DNA of 64,000 nt from the NCBI GenBank assembly GCA_050331115.1, contig JBHJHD010000043.1, positions 62,001 to 126,000 of the forward strand, given 5' to 3'. The notes beneath the pieces are model-generated. The model saw nothing but the letters and a program-made list of their open reading frames with translations. It was not told the origin of the DNA and searched no databases. Positions 16,762 through 25,981 of this stretch are shown in pieces. Source of the DNA: JBCCAG01 sp050331115 (GTDB lineage Bacteria; Cyanobacteriota; Cyanobacteriia; CAKZMO01). A program made the translations under genes and the position numbers. The first letter of the stretch is position 1; each line of letters starts with the position of its first letter.

Positions 16762-18354
16762 TTAACCTCCAATGCCGAGCGAGCCTGCCAGACTGGGGGG
16801 CAGCGGCAGCAGGACGGCGGCAGTTAAGAATAGGATGAGCAGGCCTAGCGCTGCTCTGGTGTCGTTGGGCTCCGTTAGCTCATCGAGACTTGGTCGCTCC
16901 AAGTCGCGCTGAAGAAACAGAATCACAATGGCCCAGTAGAGCGCTAGTGGGTTAGCTAAAGTCGCGATCGCCAGCACAATCAGCGTTGCGACGGTTGAGC
17001 GGCGCGCAGTTTTCCGGCCGTAGATAGCCTGAACAATGCGTCCACCGTCGAGCTGACCGGCCGGCATGACGTTGATAGCGGTGATCACCAGACCTAGCCA
17101 TCCAACGATGGCCAGTGGGTGAAGATCGACGAGCGGCTGCTGGAGCGCAGACCCCATAACCGCCCTGGACAAGGTTCCAACCAGCACCGACCCCTGAAAA
17201 AACTGGGGCGGAACCTGGAACATGCTCCCCTGATGAGACAGAAAGAGCCCGGACACAAGAAAGCTCAGTGACAGGGCTCCGCCCATTGCAGGTCCAGCGA
17301 CGGCAATGTCGAACAGGACGCTGCGGTTGGGCAGAACAGACTCAAATCGCGTGAGTGCACCAAATGAACCAATCTGCAACGCGGGTATGAAAAACGGCGG
17401 ACTTAGGCGCGCGCCGTGTCGCTGCGCCTGAAGCCAGTGGCCCGTCTCGTGGGCCAGTAAAACAAGAATGATGGAAACTGCGATGGGCCAGCTCTCTGCA
17501 AAATGGCCGGGATCTTTGAAGAAGTCAAATCCCTGCAAAATGCCGGCAGTTTCTAGACAAGTCGCGCCGGTCGCCAGCAGCAGCAGCATCGCAAACAGCC
17601 ACTGGACCTGGGTAGAGCGGGGCGGGTCGCTGCTGCGCGGCAGCACGATAACCACCGGCTTATCTTCCGGCCCATCGAGCAAAAACAGTCGGTAGCGATC
17701 GCCAACGCGCTCCTGCAGCCGCTGAGATAGCGCCTGATGCGTCTGTGCCATATCGGTTCCCCGGAGATTGCCCTTGAAAATGGCTCCGTCCTGATAGGGC
17801 AGTGCTTCCGTCGCAAAAAAGGTGTCAATGCCAAAAATAGGCCGAATTTTATCCAGCTCCTCGCTGGAAATTGGGCTAAGCTCGGTATGTTTCGTTGGCT
17901 CTGATTCTGATTGAGACCGGTCCTGAGAAGTTGAGCTAGCGCCGTCTGCCTGCCGAGGAGCTGCTTGGATCTTGCCTGAGGCGGTGGCGTCAGAAGATTC
18001 GACCGCAGCCGGCGGTTTAGAAGCTGCCGATTGGGAGGCGCGGCTAGCGTCCGACTGGAGGGTGCTGGCATTAGGGGCGTCAGCAGCGCGAAAGGCAGCG
18101 TCCTGCTGCGCAATGAGACGCAGCTGGTTGCCTAGGATAATATAAAGCGCAATCGATGCCACGATAAGCAGCAGCATGGCGGCTAGATTAAGGGATATGC
18201 CCAGCAGCGGCAGCCCAAAAATGATGAGCCAAGGCGCTAGCAAAACGCAGGACTGCAGCCATAGTAGAATACCCGCTTTGCCACGGGATCTTGCACCGTA
18301 GAATCCCCAACCTAAAATTGCCGCTGCTGCAAAGAAAATTAATGCTGTAGCCAT
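16762..18354 (-). CDS. Site-2 protease family (M50) membrane metalloprotease
   Basis: A 530-residue membrane protein with the intramembrane metalloprotease signatures: LLAHETGHWLQAQRHG (HExxH zinc site) and NVMPAGQLDGGRI (variant of the NPDG motif supplying the third ligand). Two N-terminal helices come first, then a Ser/Ala/Gln-rich linker (about 95-150) and a soluble region with LRGTDMAQTHQALSQRLQERVGDRYRLFLLDGPEDKPVVIVLP, features of the plant/cyanobacterial EGY-like branch. These enzymes cleave membrane-bound proteins; the substrate is unknown. ATG at 18354. Coupled to the PIN-like gene downstream. Confidence 0.85.
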   Translation of the reverse strand: MATALIFFAAAAILGWGFYGARSRGKAGILLWLQSCVLLAPWLIIFGLPLLGISLNLAAMLLLIVASIALYIILGNQLRLIAQQDAAFRAADAPNASTLQSDASRASQSAASKPPAAVESSDATASGKIQAAPRQADGASSTSQDRSQSESEPTKHTELSPISSEELDKIRPIFGIDTFFATEALPYQDGAIFKGNLRGTDMAQTHQALSQRLQERVGDRYRLFLLDGPEDKPVVIVLPRSSDPPRSTQVQWLFAMLLLLATGATCLETAGILQGFDFFKDPGHFAESWPIAVSIILVLLAHETGHWLQAQRHGARLSPPFFIPALQIGSFGALTRFESVLPNRSVLFDIAVAGPAMGGALSLSFLVSGLFLSHQGSMFQVPPQFFQGSVLVGTLSRAVMGSALQQPLVDLHPLAIVGWLGLVITAINVMPAGQLDGGRIVQAIYGRKTARRSTVATLIVLAIATLANPLALYWAIVILFLQRDLERPSLDELTEPNDTRAALGLLILFLTAAVLLPLPPSLAGSLGIGG

Positions 18355-18678
18355 GGTTTATCATTCAGACTGCGGGCGCGTAGCCACAGTCCCGTAATCT
18401 GGATCTCGTAATGTAGACTCGCGATCTGGCGAATACGCTTGTAACTGGTCTTAGTATTCTAGATCAGGTTCTACGAACGCCCTAACCTCTACAATTTAGT
18501 GCGTTGATCTTGAGCCTTTCCTGAATATCACTTAACAAAAACCAGAAGTAAGCTAAGGCGGTATCCGATCAATTTTTAGAGCGCCAGTTGTCCTTGGTAG
18601 GCCGCCGCGATGAGGTGATTCTATTGTATAAATGGAGTCTGGATAGCCAACGATAGATGCGGAGATAAAGAACTGGGC
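18355..18678. other. Divergent promoter region between site-2 protease and adk
   Basis: About 320 bases between divergent genes with no gene of its own. A TATAAA at 18627-18632 is a possible -10 box for adk, but no matching -35 was seen. Confidence 0.4.
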
Positions 18679-19476
18679 ATGAAGCTGATTTTTATTGGGC
18701 CACCGGGAAGCGGCAAGGGCACGCAGGCTAAGTACCTAGAGCGAAATCGTGGGCTAGTTCAGCTTTCAACAGGAGATATGCTGCGGGCCACCGCCGCCTC
18801 TGGCTCAGAGTTCGGCCAGCAGGTGAAAGCGATTATGGAATCGGGCGAGCTCGTCTCAGACGATGTCATGGTCGCCATGATTGAAAATCGCATTGCCCAG
18901 CCCGACTGCGAGTCGTCTGGATTCATTCTAGACGGGTTTCCCCGCACGGTGGCTCAGGCCGCGGCTTTAGACAAAATGCTGTCCAGCCGAAACACCCAAA
19001 TTGACTGCGCGGTTGAATTTGCCGTCGACAACGCCATCTTGGTCAAGCGGATTTCCGGGCGCTACACCTGTGCGCAGTGCGGTGAGGGGTATCACGACGA
19101 ATTTAAGCAGCCGGAGGAGGAAGGTGTCTGCGACGTCTGCGGCTCGACCGAATTTAAGCGAAGGGCGGATGACAATTCAGAAACGGTGTCCACGCGGCTG
19201 CGCGCCTACCAAAAGCAGACCGCGCCGCTGCTGCCCTACTATAACTACAAGCAAATCCTGTGCCGCATTGATGCCACGGCCGACATTGACGTGGTTACCG
19301 CACAGCTCAACAAGGTTTTGAATCAGATCCAGCCAGCACCGCCAGAGGCCAGTGCGCCAGAGGCCAGTACGCCAGAGGCCAGTGCGCCAGAGGCCAGTAT
19401 GCCAGAGGCAAGTACGCCAGAGGCAAGTACGCCAGAGGCAAGTACGCCAGAGGCCCAAACCCAGCCCGAGGACTGA
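18679..19476 (+). CDS. adk: Adenylate kinase with pentapeptide-repeat tail
   Basis: Catalyses ATP + AMP = 2 ADP. Residues 1-215 are a complete long-lid adenylate kinase: P-loop GPPGSGKGTQ at 7-16, LSTGDMLRA, GFILDGFPRTVAQA, and a zinc-type lid with CAQC and CDVC. The final ~45 residues are foreign to the family: PEAS(A/T/M) repeated seven times and a degenerate eighth, encoded by a 15-bp tandem repeat. The tail should be disordered and exposed and does not touch the active-site sequence. ATG at 18679. It is transcribed alone, convergent with the ABC exporter genes. Cyanobacteria usually also carry an adk in the ribosomal-protein operon, so this may be a second copy. Confidence 0.93.
   Translation: MKLIFIGPPGSGKGTQAKYLERNRGLVQLSTGDMLRATAASGSEFGQQVKAIMESGELVSDDVMVAMIENRIAQPDCESSGFILDGFPRTVAQAAALDKMLSSRNTQIDCAVEFAVDNAILVKRISGRYTCAQCGEGYHDEFKQPEEEGVCDVCGSTEFKRRADDNSETVSTRLRAYQKQTAPLLPYYNYKQILCRIDATADIDVVTAQLNKVLNQIQPAPPEASAPEASTPEASAPEASMPEASTPEASTPEASTPEAQTQPED
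19341..19460. repeat. 15-bp tandem repeat, 7 units plus a degenerate eighth (PEAST)
   Basis: Units of 15 bases start at 19341 with consensus gccagaggc(c/a)agt(g/a)c. Seven are near identical; the eighth (19446-19460) is degenerate. All are in frame with adk. The c-to-a change shared by the last three full units suggests they arose by a recent local duplication. Confidence 0.9.
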
Positions 19477-19508
19477 CGCCCCTACATAATTTGCCGGTCC
19501 ACCGCTCA

Positions 19509-21221
19509 CTAGCGGCGGCGAAGCCACAGGGCGATCGCCCCCCCAAAACCGATCAGCGGCAGGACGACTACCGCACTAAGCGCGGTTATAATCCAGCGCT
19601 GCGGCGTTAGCACCACCCGGCGGTTGACGGCTTCTTTGGGGCGGATGGTCAGCCCCTGCTCGGGAGACTGCGCCAGCCAGCCAACGGTATTGAGCAGCAG
19701 ATCTCCGTTGAGCTGCTGGTTGACTAGACCATTGATGGCAAAGCTAGAGTTGCCAATGGCCACCAGGCGCGACTCTAGCGCGTCCGCACCCTCCTGAGGC
19801 GCATTTTCGGCGGCGTCTTCGGCGTCTTCGGCGGCAGCGTTCTCGGAAGCTGCGCTAGGCTGGGCGTCACGACTCAGCGCCACCCCAATTACTAGCGGCC
19901 CCTGCCAGTCTTCTTCAGGGTTAGCGGTTAATTCGCCACTCTCGGGAATTTCAAGCGCCTGTGCCTGAGGACCAGTGATCAATAGCGGTGCGGTTTCAAG
20001 GCCTTCTAGCAGGTCTTCTGACGGGTCTTCACCCTCTATATTTTCCTCGTCTATACCTTCCTCTGGGCCTTCTCCATCTGGGCCTTCCGTCTCTGGCCCC
20101 TGAGGCTGCTCTCGCAGATCCACCGGCTGAGACTCAATGAAAAAGGTAAACCCGCCGCTCAGGGCATCGGTAATGGGGTGCTCACCGTAATCCTGCACCA
20201 GGGCCGTGGTCAAGCCGAGGTTAGCGGCTTGGGCCGTAGGATCTAGGACCAGGCGATCGCTGAACGCCAAATTCCAGTCCTCCAGCAGCGGGTCTAGGCC
20301 CGCTTCCGTATCGGGGTCCACAAGCAGCAGCAGGCCGCCACCGGCCTCTAAAAAGGTTCTCAGCCCGGCCACTTCCCCCGCTAGCAGCGGTCGGGTCGGC
20401 CCTGCCACAATGACGACGCTGGCATCGACAGGCACGGTGAAGTCCGTCTGGGATAGGTTTAGCGGCTCGACTTGGTAGACCTCGCTCTCTAGCAGCGCTT
20501 CGGCCTGCTCAAAGCCGCCCTGGCCGGGCTCTAGAGGGCGCTCCCCATGGCCCTGCAGCATGTAGACTACGGGCTGGCGATCGCTCAATAGGGCGACAAT
20601 GCCGCTGGTGAGTGACCCTTCGGTTAGGGGCTGCTGCGGCCCAATGGTTTCGATTAGGCGCTGTTCGTTCCCCGCCTCTAGGTGCACCTCCCCAAAGGTC
20701 TGCACCTCAAACTGGCGGGCTACCCCTGGTGACTCCTGGGGATCGACCACTTCATAAGTAAACTGCTCGCTCCGGGCCGCGTAGTCTTCTAGCAGCGCCT
20801 CGTTCAGGCTAGTGCGATCGCCGCTGTTCACAAATGCCCAGGCCTTCACCGGCTGATCGAGCTCTGAAAGCACCTGCTGAGTTTGCGGGGAGAGGGTAAA
20901 CAGCTGATTTTCGGTGAGGTCAACGCGCTGACCGTAGCGAACCGCCAAGACGTTGATAAGGCCCAGAATTACCACCAGGGCCACCGTCGCCAACAGGGCG
21001 TTGGTGCCCGCCTGGGTGGAACGCTGGCCAAAGAATAGGGGCAGGGCGTTACTCTCGGAAAGCAGCCACAGCACAAGCAGCAGAGCGCCGCTCAGGGCTA
21101 GGGCCAGCGGCAGAGTACCCCAGTCTCCGGAGACCAGGCCAGCGACTAAACCCACAATGAGCAGAATTGGCCCGAGCCAAAAGATATAGCGCAAGCGCTG
21201 AATAGATGCAGTCTGTCTCAT
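19509..21221 (-). CDS. GldG-like ABC transporter auxiliary protein
   Basis: About 570 residues: two N-terminal helices (WLGPILLIVGLVAGLVSG, ALSGALLLVLWLL), a third (ALLATVALVVILGLINVLAVRYG), a large extracytoplasmic region with the ABC_transp_aux/GldG pattern (RVDLTENQLFTLSPQTQQVLSELDQPVKAWAF; VYMLQGHGERPLE; GGGLLLLVDPDTEAGLDPLLEDWN), an acidic Glu-rich insert near 370-410, and a final helix (WIITALSAVVVLPLIGFGGAIALWL). Pairs with the upstream permease and ATPase. GldFG complexes support gliding in Bacteroidetes, but cyanobacterial relatives are uncharacterised. GTG at 21227 is possible; ATG at 21221 is preferred. Confidence 0.82.
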   Translation of the reverse strand: MRQTASIQRLRYIFWLGPILLIVGLVAGLVSGDWGTLPLALALSGALLLVLWLLSESNALPLFFGQRSTQAGTNALLATVALVVILGLINVLAVRYGQRVDLTENQLFTLSPQTQQVLSELDQPVKAWAFVNSGDRTSLNEALLEDYAARSEQFTYEVVDPQESPGVARQFEVQTFGEVHLEAGNEQRLIETIGPQQPLTEGSLTSGIVALLSDRQPVVYMLQGHGERPLEPGQGGFEQAEALLESEVYQVEPLNLSQTDFTVPVDASVVIVAGPTRPLLAGEVAGLRTFLEAGGGLLLLVDPDTEAGLDPLLEDWNLAFSDRLVLDPTAQAANLGLTTALVQDYGEHPITDALSGGFTFFIESQPVDLREQPQGPETEGPDGEGPEEGIDEENIEGEDPSEDLLEGLETAPLLITGPQAQALEIPESGELTANPEEDWQGPLVIGVALSRDAQPSAASENAAAEDAEDAAENAPQEGADALESRLVAIGNSSFAINGLVNQQLNGDLLLNTVGWLAQSPEQGLTIRPKEAVNRRVVLTPQRWIITALSAVVVLPLIGFGGAIALWLRRR

Positions 21222-21267
21222 AGCCACTCAATCTTTGGGACCTTTGAAAATCTTGATCCGCAGCCGC

Positions 21268-22056
21268 CTACGAGCGCTGGTAGCGGAAAACATCGATGGA
21301 CTGAGCCGTTAGAAAAAGGCCCAGCAGGCTGTAGCTCAGCAGCAGTACTAGGCTAGCGGGCTCGAAAATGCCTTGGGCTAGGTTGCCGTAGTGCCGCAGC
21401 AGCGACAGGTGGCTCAGCACCTCACCGGCCGGCCCCTGCAGGCTGTCGGTTAACCAGTTCATGATCAGCAGCACCGCCATAAGCGCAAAGGTGAGGATGG
21501 CGGCCAAAATCGTGCTGCTGGTCAGCGTGGAGATGAACATGCCCAGGGCTAAAATCGCCGCCGCCATCAACAGCAAACCCAGATGTCCTAAGGCGATCAG
21601 CAGCCAAGGTAAGGGCGGGTCTGCGGTGGCAAAGGCGATCGCCTCGTAGATCAGCAGAGGCAGCAGCATGGTTAAAAAGAAGGTGAGCACCCCCAGCAGC
21701 TTGCCCAAGGCAACCGACCAGTTGGTCAACGGCGAGGTGGCCAGCAGCTCCAGAGTACCGAGCTTACGCTCCTCGGTGTAGAGCCCCATAGAGAGCATTG
21801 GCAGCAGGAACAGCGACAGCACCGCTAGCCAGCCCAAGAAGCCCACCAGGACCTCGTAGGGGACATCGACAGGTCTGCCGCCGCCCACCTGGTCGTTGAT
21901 GGCGGCAACGCTCTGAACGTCCTGCAGGATGCGCAGGAACAAGACGCCGCTCAAGAGCCAGAAGATGCCCGCAATCACGTAGGCAAAGGGCGAGGCGAAG
22001 TAGCTCTGCAGCTCTTTGCGGTAGATAGCAACGACGTTGCTGAAAATGGTTCTCAT
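21268..22056 (-). CDS. ABC-2 type permease (GldF-like)
   Basis: About 262 residues with six predicted membrane helices, starting FSNVVAIYRKELQSYFASPFAYVIAGIFWLLSGVLFL, characteristic of ABC-2 permeases of the GldF/NosY group. TEERKLGTLELLATSPLTNWSVALGKLLGVL is the conserved cytoplasmic coupling segment. The longest frame begins at GTG 22062, overlapping the ATPase stop; ATG at 22056 with a GAGGAG site five bases upstream is better. Middle gene of the ATPase-permease-GldG operon. Confidence 0.85.
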   Translation of the reverse strand: MRTIFSNVVAIYRKELQSYFASPFAYVIAGIFWLLSGVLFLRILQDVQSVAAINDQVGGGRPVDVPYEVLVGFLGWLAVLSLFLLPMLSMGLYTEERKLGTLELLATSPLTNWSVALGKLLGVLTFFLTMLLPLLIYEAIAFATADPPLPWLLIALGHLGLLLMAAAILALGMFISTLTSSTILAAILTFALMAVLLIMNWLTDSLQGPAGEVLSHLSLLRHYGNLAQGIFEPASLVLLLSYSLLGLFLTAQSIDVFRYQRS

Positions 22057-22058
22057 GG

Positions 22059-23144
22059 TCACTCCTCTGCCTTTGGGTCATCCGCCTCTGGCGCGCCTGG
22101 GTCTAAATCAGGCGCGCTAGAGGCGGTAAGTGGTGGGACAGTCGGCGTAGGGCTGCGTAGGGTCTGAGATTCAGAGCTTTGAGCTTCCGATGTCGTCAGC
22201 TGCAGGAACACATCCTCCAAGCTCACCTGCACCCGGCGCAGCTCGTGCAGCCTTAGACCGGCGCTCACCAGCGTCTGAGCGACCTCAGGCCCCGTTGCGG
22301 TGCCGCCCAAAGTGTGAACCAGCAGGCGATGGAGATTATTTTGTGTCTGACCTGAGCCCGCAGCTCGGAACTCGGCGGGCTGCATCTCAACCGACTTTAC
22401 CAGGGGCAGCTGCTGCAGCTGCGATCGCGCCAGGTCTAGCGGCCCTTCCACCGCTACCTCGTAGCCGCTCCCCCCCTGCAGCTGGGCCACAAGCTGGTCG
22501 GGGGTATTGGTGGCAACGATGCGGCCCTGGTTAATAATGGTGACGCGATCGCAGGTCATGCTCACCTCGGGCAGGATGTGGGTGGACAAAATAATTGTGT
22601 GGTCCCCCGCTAGGGACTTGATTAGGTTGCGCACGTCAATAATTTGGCGCGGGTCTAGGCCCACCGTCGGCTCATCCAAGATAATGACGGGCGGGTCGTG
22701 GACAATCGCCTGGGCAATGCCCACCCGCTGACGAAACCCCTTAGAGAGCTTGCGGATTAGGCTATGCTGCTTTTCCCCTAGGTTGCAGCGCCGAATCGCC
22801 GACTGCACCCGCTCGGTGCGATCGCCCGCTGCTACCCCCTTGATGCGGGCCACAAAGTACAAAAAGCCTTCTACGGTCATCTCTGGGTAGAGGGGCGGCG
22901 TCTCCGGCAGATAGCCGATTTGGCGGCGCACCGCCATGGAGTCTTTGTGGACTTCCATGCCGTCGACGACGACGGTACCGCTGGTGGCCGGCAGATAGCC
23001 CGTCAAGATGCGCATGGTGGTGGTTTTTCCTGCGCCGTTGGGGCCCAGAAAGCCCAGGATCTCTCCGGCCTCCACGGAAAAGGTGACGTCTTGAATCACG
23101 GGCAGGCTGCCGTATACCTTGCTGAGGTGCTCGACCGTAATCAC
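22059..23144 (-). CDS. ABC transporter ATP-binding protein (GldA-like)
   Basis: Motor subunit of the exporter: Walker A GPNGAGKTT (about 34-42), signature LSKGFRQRVGIAQ, Walker B VIILDEPTVGLD, switch His in LSTHILPE. After the ATPase domain a C-terminal extension (about 220-330) ends in a Pro/Ser/Thr-rich tail. An open frame continues back to 23387, but that part is hisB read in another frame; GTG at 23144 (MITVEHLSKVYG) lies four bases after the hisB stop with a G-rich site upstream and is the real start. Co-transcribed with the permease (22056) and GldG-like gene. Confidence 0.9.
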   Translation of the reverse strand: MITVEHLSKVYGSLPVIQDVTFSVEAGEILGFLGPNGAGKTTTMRILTGYLPATSGTVVVDGMEVHKDSMAVRRQIGYLPETPPLYPEMTVEGFLYFVARIKGVAAGDRTERVQSAIRRCNLGEKQHSLIRKLSKGFRQRVGIAQAIVHDPPVIILDEPTVGLDPRQIIDVRNLIKSLAGDHTIILSTHILPEVSMTCDRVTIINQGRIVATNTPDQLVAQLQGGSGYEVAVEGPLDLARSQLQQLPLVKSVEMQPAEFRAAGSGQTQNNLHRLLVHTLGGTATGPEVAQTLVSAGLRLHELRRVQVSLEDVFLQLTTSEAQSSESQTLRSPTPTVPPLTASSAPDLDPGAPEADDPKAEE

Positions 23145-23148
23145 AGCG

Positions 23149-23853
23149 CTACAGGACCCCCTTTGAGCTGGGAATGGCATTGGCGCGGCGGGGGTCCACC
23201 CCAGTGGCCATGCGCAGGGCTCTTGCAAAGGCCTTAAAGGCTGCTTCGATGATGTGGTGGGAGTTGATGCCGTCGAGCTGGCGGATGTGCAGGGTAAGCT
23301 GGGCGTGGTTGACCACGGCCACAAAGAATTCCCGCACCAGCTGAGTGTCGTAGGTCCCCACCCGCTGGGTCGGGATAGACAGACCATAGCTGAGATGGGG
23401 GCGGCCCGAGAAGTCCAGGGTGACCTGAATCAGCGCTTCGTCTAGGGGCGCGAAGAAGTGGCCAAACCGAACAATGCCTTTGCGATCGCCTAGGGCCTGG
23501 GCTAAGGCCTGCCCTAGGGTAATCCCCACGTCTTCATTGGTGTGATGGTCGTCGATGTCGATATCCCCCGTGGCGGTCACCGCTAGGTCGATCAGGCCGT
23601 GGGAGGCAATCTGCTGCAGCATGTGATTCAAAAACGGCACCCCGGTTTCGGCCGTGCAGCGCCCGGTTCCGTCTAGGTCGAGGCTGACCCGAACGTCGGT
23701 TTCTTTGGTCTGGCGGTGCACGGCCGCTTGACGGGGCGCTGATGTGCGGGAACCGGCGGCGCTCCGCTCCGCAGCCTGCTGTCCAAGCTCAGGTCTAGCG
23801 GCTTGCCCATTAGCAGATGGCGTCGTCAGCTCCAGCGGAGTATCTTTCTGCAT
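23149..23853 (-). CDS. hisB: Imidazoleglycerol-phosphate dehydratase
   Basis: Sixth step of histidine synthesis. Metal-binding motifs DIDDHHTNEDVGITLG and INSHHIIEAAFKAFARALR are present, as is VPFLNHML. At 234 residues it has an N-terminal extension of about 45 residues (Ala/Gln/Ser-rich) beyond the usual 195-200, probably unstructured; an internal start is possible but none is clearly better than ATG at 23853. Follows fabI on the same strand after 150 bases, a pairing seen in other cyanobacteria, and runs directly into the ABC ATPase gene. Confidence 0.95.
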   Translation of the reverse strand: MQKDTPLELTTPSANGQAARPELGQQAAERSAAGSRTSAPRQAAVHRQTKETDVRVSLDLDGTGRCTAETGVPFLNHMLQQIASHGLIDLAVTATGDIDIDDHHTNEDVGITLGQALAQALGDRKGIVRFGHFFAPLDEALIQVTLDFSGRPHLSYGLSIPTQRVGTYDTQLVREFFVAVVNHAQLTLHIRQLDGINSHHIIEAAFKAFARALRMATGVDPRRANAIPSSKGVL

Positions 23854-24002
23854 GAGTTAATGGTCCTCAGTGAATCGCAATGCGTTGGCGAATGGTCTTC
23901 AGTCTACTGCTCGTCTAAGCAGCTTAGCGCAGCGGCGCAGCCAATTGGCCGTATGGAATCGGCCCACAGACAGGCAGCGATCGCCGCGCTATAAATTAGC
24001 CA

Positions 24003-24779
24003 CTACATCCCCATAATTTCATAGCCCGAATCGACGTAGATCACCTGGCCGGTGATGCCGCTAGCCAGGTCACTGGCCAGAAATGCCGCCGTATTGCCCA
24101 CTTCGACTTGAGTCACCGTGCGCTTGAGCGGGGCCACTTCTTCCACATGGTGAATCATGTCAAGGATGCCGCCGACCGCAGAGGAGGCCAGGGTCCGAAT
24201 TGGCCCGGCGGAAATGCCGTTTACCCGAATATTTTGCGCCCCTAATTCTGAAGCCAAATAGCGTACGTTCATCTCTAGCGCAGCCTTGGCAATACCCATG
24301 ACGTTGTAGTTGGGCACGACGCGGTTGCCGCCCAAGTAGGTCAGGGTGATGATGCTGCCGCCGTCCGTCATCAGAGGCTTAGCGCCCCGGCTGAGCTGAA
24401 CTAAGGAATAGGCGCTGACGTCGAGGGCGGTCTGGTAGCCCTGCCGGGAGGTGTTGCTGAAGTCTCCGGTGAGGTCGTCCCGATTGGCAAAGGCCAGACA
24501 GTGGATAAGGATGTCAAGCCTGTCCCATTTGTCCTGGATGGCTGAGAAGGTCTCTGCGACCTGGGCGTCATCCTGCACGTTGCAGGGCAGGAACAGGCCG
24601 GGCTGCAGTGGCTCAACTAGGTCCTTGACTTTCTTCTCGCTGCGGCCGCGATCGTCGGGGAGGTAAGTGATCGCCAGCTCTGCGCCCGCCTTGCGAAGCT
24701 GTTGGGCAATGCCCCAAGCAATCGAGCGATTGTTAGCAATACCGGTGACGAGCGCTCTTTTATCTTTTAGATCTAACAT
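24003..24779 (-). CDS. fabI: Enoyl-[acyl-carrier-protein] reductase (NADH)
   Basis: Last reduction of each fatty-acid elongation cycle. A 258-residue short-chain dehydrogenase-like protein with the FabI-type cofactor loop GIANNRSIAWGIAQQL, the CNVQDDAQV region, and the catalytic Tyr-x6-Lys as YNVMGIAKAALE, followed by SAGPIRTLASSAV, the FabI substrate loop. ATG at 24779. Complete and typical in length. Confidence 0.96.
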   Translation of the reverse strand: MLDLKDKRALVTGIANNRSIAWGIAQQLRKAGAELAITYLPDDRGRSEKKVKDLVEPLQPGLFLPCNVQDDAQVAETFSAIQDKWDRLDILIHCLAFANRDDLTGDFSNTSRQGYQTALDVSAYSLVQLSRGAKPLMTDGGSIITLTYLGGNRVVPNYNVMGIAKAALEMNVRYLASELGAQNIRVNGISAGPIRTLASSAVGGILDMIHHVEEVAPLKRTVTQVEVGNTAAFLASDLASGITGQVIYVDSGYEIMGM

Positions 24780-25221
24780 CTTAAGTCTTTCCGCATAACA
24801 GCTATATCAATGAATCCTATCGAGAATAGGCGCACTTTTCGCCGCTAGGGCCGCCAAATCTGCAGGCGCGTGATTTGGTGTACGCGTGAGCCACTACGGC
24901 GGGCTTACCGTTGAAAAAAGCCCGAAAACCCAAGTCTACAAACGTCAGACACGGCAATTGTAGTGCCGAACTGTATCTTCAAATACAAAAGACTGACGTA
25001 AAGTTAAGCTTAAGTGTTATTAAAGTCAACTCTCTATCACATGCCTGAGGCCATCGGGTATGGTGGATTTATTCAGTGTAAGTTATGCTTCTGCTCTCTC
25101 AGCGCGATTAGGTAGGCACAGTGCCTATTTGGTCCGCTGGGACAACAGCTTGAGTTTCAACGGCTTTTACTGAGACCTCCTGAGACTTGGTTGCTTGATA
25201 TTGTCTGGTGGAGAATAGCCC
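24780..25221. other. fabI-ntcA divergent regulatory region
   Basis: About 440 bases with no gene. It carries the promoters of fabI (minus) and ntcA (plus), the NtcA box at 24973-24986, and a small stem-loop with arms cgggctt and aagcccg at about 24900-24925. Confidence 0.6.
24973..24986 (+). promoter_or_regulatory. NtcA-binding site upstream of ntcA
   Basis: The sequence gtatcttcaaatac is an exact GTA-N8-TAC NtcA box, 236 bases before the ntcA start. ntcA is autoregulated from such sites in several cyanobacteria. A TAN3T element (taagct) starts 18 bases after it, a little closer than the usual spacing, so the exact promoter is uncertain. Confidence 0.75.
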
Positions 25222-25893
25222 ATGGTTGCGACACAAAGTCAGCCCCTTGCAGAATTATTTCGTCAGGTTGGCGGTGGCGCATTCCCGCCTGTCGTTGAAT
25301 CTTATGAACGAAGTAAAACCATTTTCTTTCCAGGTGATCCCGCTGAGCGGGTCTACTTTCTGCTTAAAGGAGCGGTCAAGCTCTCCCGCGTATACGAGGC
25401 TGGAGAGGAGATTACGGTAGCGCTGCTCAGAGAAAATAGCGTCTTTGGCGTTTTGTCGCTGATTACTGGCCACCGTTCCGACCGCTTTTATCACGCCGTC
25501 GCGTTTACCCCAGTCGAGCTGCTCTCTGTCCCCATTGAGCAGATGGAAAAGGCGCTTCAAGAGCAGCCCGATCTATCTTTGATTATGCTTCAGGGGCTGT
25601 CGTCACGCATCCTGCAGACGGAGATGATGATTGAGACGCTAGCCCACCGAGACATGGGCTCTCGGCTAGTGAGCTTTTTGCTAATTCTCTGCCGCGACTT
25701 TGGCGTCCCAAGTCAGGACGGCATCACCATCGACCTAAAGCTTTCCCACCAGGCGATCGCCGAGGCTATTGGCTCGACCCGAGTGACGGTGACTCGGCTG
25801 CTTGGAGACCTGCGCCAGGACGAGATGATCTCTATTCACAAGAAAAAAATCACGGTCTATAACCCCGTCACGCTCAGTCAGCAGTTTACTTAG
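25222..25893 (+). CDS. ntcA: Global nitrogen regulator NtcA
   Basis: CRP-family transcription factor that senses 2-oxoglutarate and activates nitrogen assimilation genes. The 223-residue product has the effector-binding beta-barrel (residues 25-120; FFPGDPAERVYFLLKGAVKLSRVYEAGEEITVALLRENSVFGV), the long dimer helix, and a C-terminal helix-turn-helix (LSHQAIAEAIGSTRVTVTRLLGDL), ending NPVTLSQQFT as NtcA proteins typically do. ATG at 25222 with GGAG upstream. A perfect NtcA box lies in its promoter region. Followed by a DUF3084 gene and a YqgF-like gene, an association I recall from other cyanobacteria. Confidence 0.98.
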   Translation: MVATQSQPLAELFRQVGGGAFPPVVESYERSKTIFFPGDPAERVYFLLKGAVKLSRVYEAGEEITVALLRENSVFGVLSLITGHRSDRFYHAVAFTPVELLSVPIEQMEKALQEQPDLSLIMLQGLSSRILQTEMMIETLAHRDMGSRLVSFLLILCRDFGVPSQDGITIDLKLSHQAIAEAIGSTRVTVTRLLGDLRQDEMISIHKKKITVYNPVTLSQQFT

Positions 25894-25981
25894 GACCTTA
25901 GGACAGCTCAAACATGTGCGGCGCTAGCGACTAAGCCAGCGACAATAGGATACTCTAAGCGTGTAATCTTAGTCGGGCGCG

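Noticed and set aside
23145..23387. N-terminal extension of the ABC ATPase
   Set aside because: The extension is hisB read in another frame; GTG at 23144 right after the hisB stop gives a normal ABC start.
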